Assembly: GCA_000434935.1 (NCBI GenBank)
Contig: FR882191.1
Span: 39,434-55,567 of the forward strand
Direction of reading: 5' to 3'
DNA: 16,134 nt
From: Bacteroides sp. CAG:709
GTDB taxonomy: Bacteria; Bacteroidota; Bacteroidia; Bacteroidales; UBA932
Shown here: one piece after another, positions 14,460 through 16,134 of the stretch
How the letters are laid out: every line of letters starts with the position of its first letter
How positions within the stretch are numbered: position 1 is the first letter of the stretch
The notes under the pieces: model-generated
What the model saw: only the letters and a program-made list of their open reading frames with translations
Databases searched by the model: none
What the model was told of the DNA's origin: nothing
Program-made: the position numbers and the translations under genes

Positions 14460-15629
14460 TTACTTTTTAGGGAAATTCTGACGTACATAAGCCCCTTTAA
14501 GTCTGTAAATTACGAGACTAGGAAGAAGCAGGAATATAAGCAGATGGATTACCTCCTGCCACCATCCGGCAAACCCGGTTCCGAAAATCACTTCACGTGA
14601 ATAGAACTGGAAATAATGCCTCAGAGGGAATGCCTCGGCAAGGCCTTGGATATATGGCGGCATAGTCTCGACAGGAAGCGTGAATCCCGACATTGAGAAT
14701 GCCAGCACGCTGTACAATGCACCGATACTCAGCGCCAGACGCGGAATCGGAAGCAGGCCTATGATGAAGATGGCCACGCTCTCGCTTGCAAGCACCAGCA
14801 GTACGATAGCCAGGAACATGTTCCAAATCGAGCCCTTTATCGGGAAATGCATCCAGTCATACATCAGCAGTATGAGGATGAGTCCGATGACCGAGAATAA
14901 TGTGGTGTAAACCACCAGTTTGCCGAAGAGGGCATTGTACATTGAGCCGCCGGCAGTACTCAGCAAGTGGCGCGATGTGCCATACTTCAGCTCGGCACCG
15001 AGGGAGTAAATCAATATGATGACGACTGTCAATGCCAGAACTCCCGGGAGGAAGATATTCGTCAGATAATAGCCGTAGTTCGTGTATTGGTTTCCTATCT
15101 GGTGGACATCCACATTGACAGGCCGTATCCTTCCCATTATCGCATCCTCATTGACACCCTTCGCCCTCAGTACCTCGCGCTGGACTGCGCCGTCGGCGAG
15201 ATTGATCATTGTCAATATGTTCTTGTAGGACAATGCGCCTCCGACGAAGTACAGTCCGTTCAGGTAATACGTGAATGTAGGACGGCGGCTGGCCTGGACA
15301 TCTGCATACATGCCTGCCGGAATGACGCAGACCGCGGTGATCTTGCCGCTCTGCATATCCTCACGCGCCTCGGCGAAAGAGTCGTATTTCAGGACCTTGC
15401 CCAGCTGCGTCGCGTCCAATTGGCGGGCGAAGTTTCGGGACAATGATGAGTTGTCCAGATCCACTATGCCGATAGGAAGGTCGTGCGGCAGGCCCTGTTT
15501 CAGGAATGTAAGGAAGAATATGGCGCAGAACGCGACTGTCACGACGGAGCCGAGAAGATAAATCGGTCTGTTCCTCATTATCCTCAGCTCACGGCGGACA
15601 ACCGCCCCTATGTTTTGCCAGAAATTCAT
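14460..15629 (-). CDS. ABC-2 type transporter permease (YhhJ/YbhR-like), first copy
   Basis: The 389-residue inner-membrane protein has one N-terminal helix (YLLGSVVTVAFCAIFFLTFL) and a large extracytoplasmic domain (about 45-190) with IGIVDLDNSSLSRNFARQLDAT. About five membrane segments follow, including VLALTVVIILIYSLG, LVVYTTLFSVIGLILILLMY and FLAIVLLVLASESVAIFIIG. This is the permease type found in multidrug or lipid/toxin efflux systems of the YbhFSR/YhiI class. It begins 6 bases after the HlyD-type gene and ends 8 bases before the second permease. It is clearly paralogous to that gene. The substrate is unknown. Confidence 0.88.
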   Translation of the reverse strand: MNFWQNIGAVVRRELRIMRNRPIYLLGSVVTVAFCAIFFLTFLKQGLPHDLPIGIVDLDNSSLSRNFARQLDATQLGKVLKYDSFAEAREDMQSGKITAVCVIPAGMYADVQASRRPTFTYYLNGLYFVGGALSYKNILTMINLADGAVQREVLRAKGVNEDAIMGRIRPVNVDVHQIGNQYTNYGYYLTNIFLPGVLALTVVIILIYSLGAELKYGTSRHLLSTAGGSMYNALFGKLVVYTTLFSVIGLILILLMYDWMHFPIKGSIWNMFLAIVLLVLASESVAIFIIGLLPIPRLALSIGALYSVLAFSMSGFTLPVETMPPYIQGLAEAFPLRHYFQFYSREVIFGTGFAGWWQEVIHLLIFLLLPSLVIYRLKGAYVRQNFPKK

Positions 15630-15635
15630 AATATG

Positions 15636-16134
15636 CTATTTCTTAAGAAGTTTCGCATCCTTTACGATTGCGGACATTCCAGGACGCAGGCCCTCAACCT
15701 TGGTGTCAGGAACTGCTCTTACTTCGAATGTCTTGGCATCATACATGCCGGTTTCCTTGGTTGCCTTCCATGTCGCATAAGACTCACGTACGGCGATGTA
15801 ATTTACGGTAGCTGTGCACTCCTTGTCGTCAAGGGCAGGAATGGTTACCGTTACCTTGTCACCCTGCTGGAGCCCATGGAGATAGTCTTCGCGGACATTG
15901 AATGTGAACCACATGTCGTCGAGATCGGTGACGGTCATGATAGGGGAGCCCTGACCGACGAGTTCGCCTACTTTAGGGAAGGTAGCAGAAATGATGCCGC
16001 CTGCAGGAGATATCAGATAAAGCTCGTCAAGTGCGGCATTGACCTCCATGAGGGCGCCGTTGGCCTGGTCTACGAGAGCTGCTGCGGCAGCCTTGTCCTC
16101 TGCGCGTGCGCCGTTCACTGCCATATCATACTGG
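15636..16134 (-). CDS. HlyD/YbhG-type membrane fusion protein, C-terminal part (start outside window)
   Basis: This is the periplasmic adaptor of a tripartite efflux system, linking the inner-membrane transporter to a TolC-like channel. The frame is open to the window edge on the upstream side, so the ATG at 16124 is internal; 165 residues are visible. QYDMAVNGARAEDKAAAAA is the end of the helical hairpin. YLISPAGGIISATFPKVGE with VGQGSPIMTVTDLDD is the second half of the lipoyl-like barrel-sandwich. VREDYLHGLQQGDKVTVTIPAL is the beta-barrel domain, and VEGLRPGMSAIV is the typical C-terminal motif. It is the promoter-proximal visible gene of the operon with the two permeases. A TolC gene, a regulator and perhaps an ATPase would be expected upstream, outside this window. 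Confidence 0.9.
   Translation of the reverse strand, partial: QYDMAVNGARAEDKAAAAALVDQANGALMEVNAALDELYLISPAGGIISATFPKVGELVGQGSPIMTVTDLDDMWFTFNVREDYLHGLQQGDKVTVTIPALDDKECTATVNYIAVRESYATWKATKETGMYDAKTFEVRAVPDTKVEGLRPGMSAIVKDAKLLKK

Overview
The window looks like a chromosomal segment from a Bacteroidales bacterium of moderate GC. The evidence is the protein families (an RGY-type BamA followed by an OmpH/Skp chaperone, a DUF5020 outer-membrane channel, a formate/ATP-cone type NrdD with a short NrdG), the absence of Shine-Dalgarno motifs, and promoters of the Bacteroidetes TTTG-N19/20-TAnnTTTG type. The family within the order is not resolved. Twelve of the thirteen genes are ordinary core or metabolic functions. 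No IS element, prophage, CRISPR array, tRNA or rRNA is visible.

Layout on the + strand. (1) 1-2772: the 3' part of bamA and an ompH/skp periplasmic chaperone, closed by a strong rho-independent terminator. (2) 2850-4406: gdhA (NADP-type glutamate dehydrogenase) as a single unit with its own promoter, a leader hairpin and a terminator. (3) 4404-7914: a DASS/SLC13 carboxylate symporter, a DcaP-like outer-membrane porin overlapping it by one base, and apt four bases later. Its promoter is overlapped by a perfect 13-bp inverted repeat. (4) 7958-10058: a DUF5020 (Tsx-like) outer-membrane channel and an NCS2/AzgA-type purine permease. (5) 10124-12913: nrdD and nrdG, with a near-consensus promoter and a terminator-like hairpin at the very start of the leader.

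On the - strand, convergent with nrdG, lies the end of an efflux operon (16134 to 13162): a HlyD-type membrane fusion protein (N-terminus off the window) and two paralogous ABC-2 permeases, with no ATPase gene between or after them. The 248-bp convergent gap is packed with stem-loops built from ACGCAC/GTGCGT and CGTGGAAACG cores.

Functionally, the middle of the window reads as two inner-plus-outer-membrane uptake pairs. One is DASS with a DcaP-like porin, proposed for dicarboxylates. The other is NCS2 with DUF5020, proposed for nucleobases or nucleosides, next to apt, which converts imported adenine to AMP. Purine salvage and the anaerobic ribonucleotide reductase downstream are thematically linked to nucleotide supply, but nothing in the sequence shows joint regulation. 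I did not see a clearly novel defence or mobile system. The most unusual items are regulatory: the operator-like palindrome, the nrdD leader hairpin and the stem-loop block.
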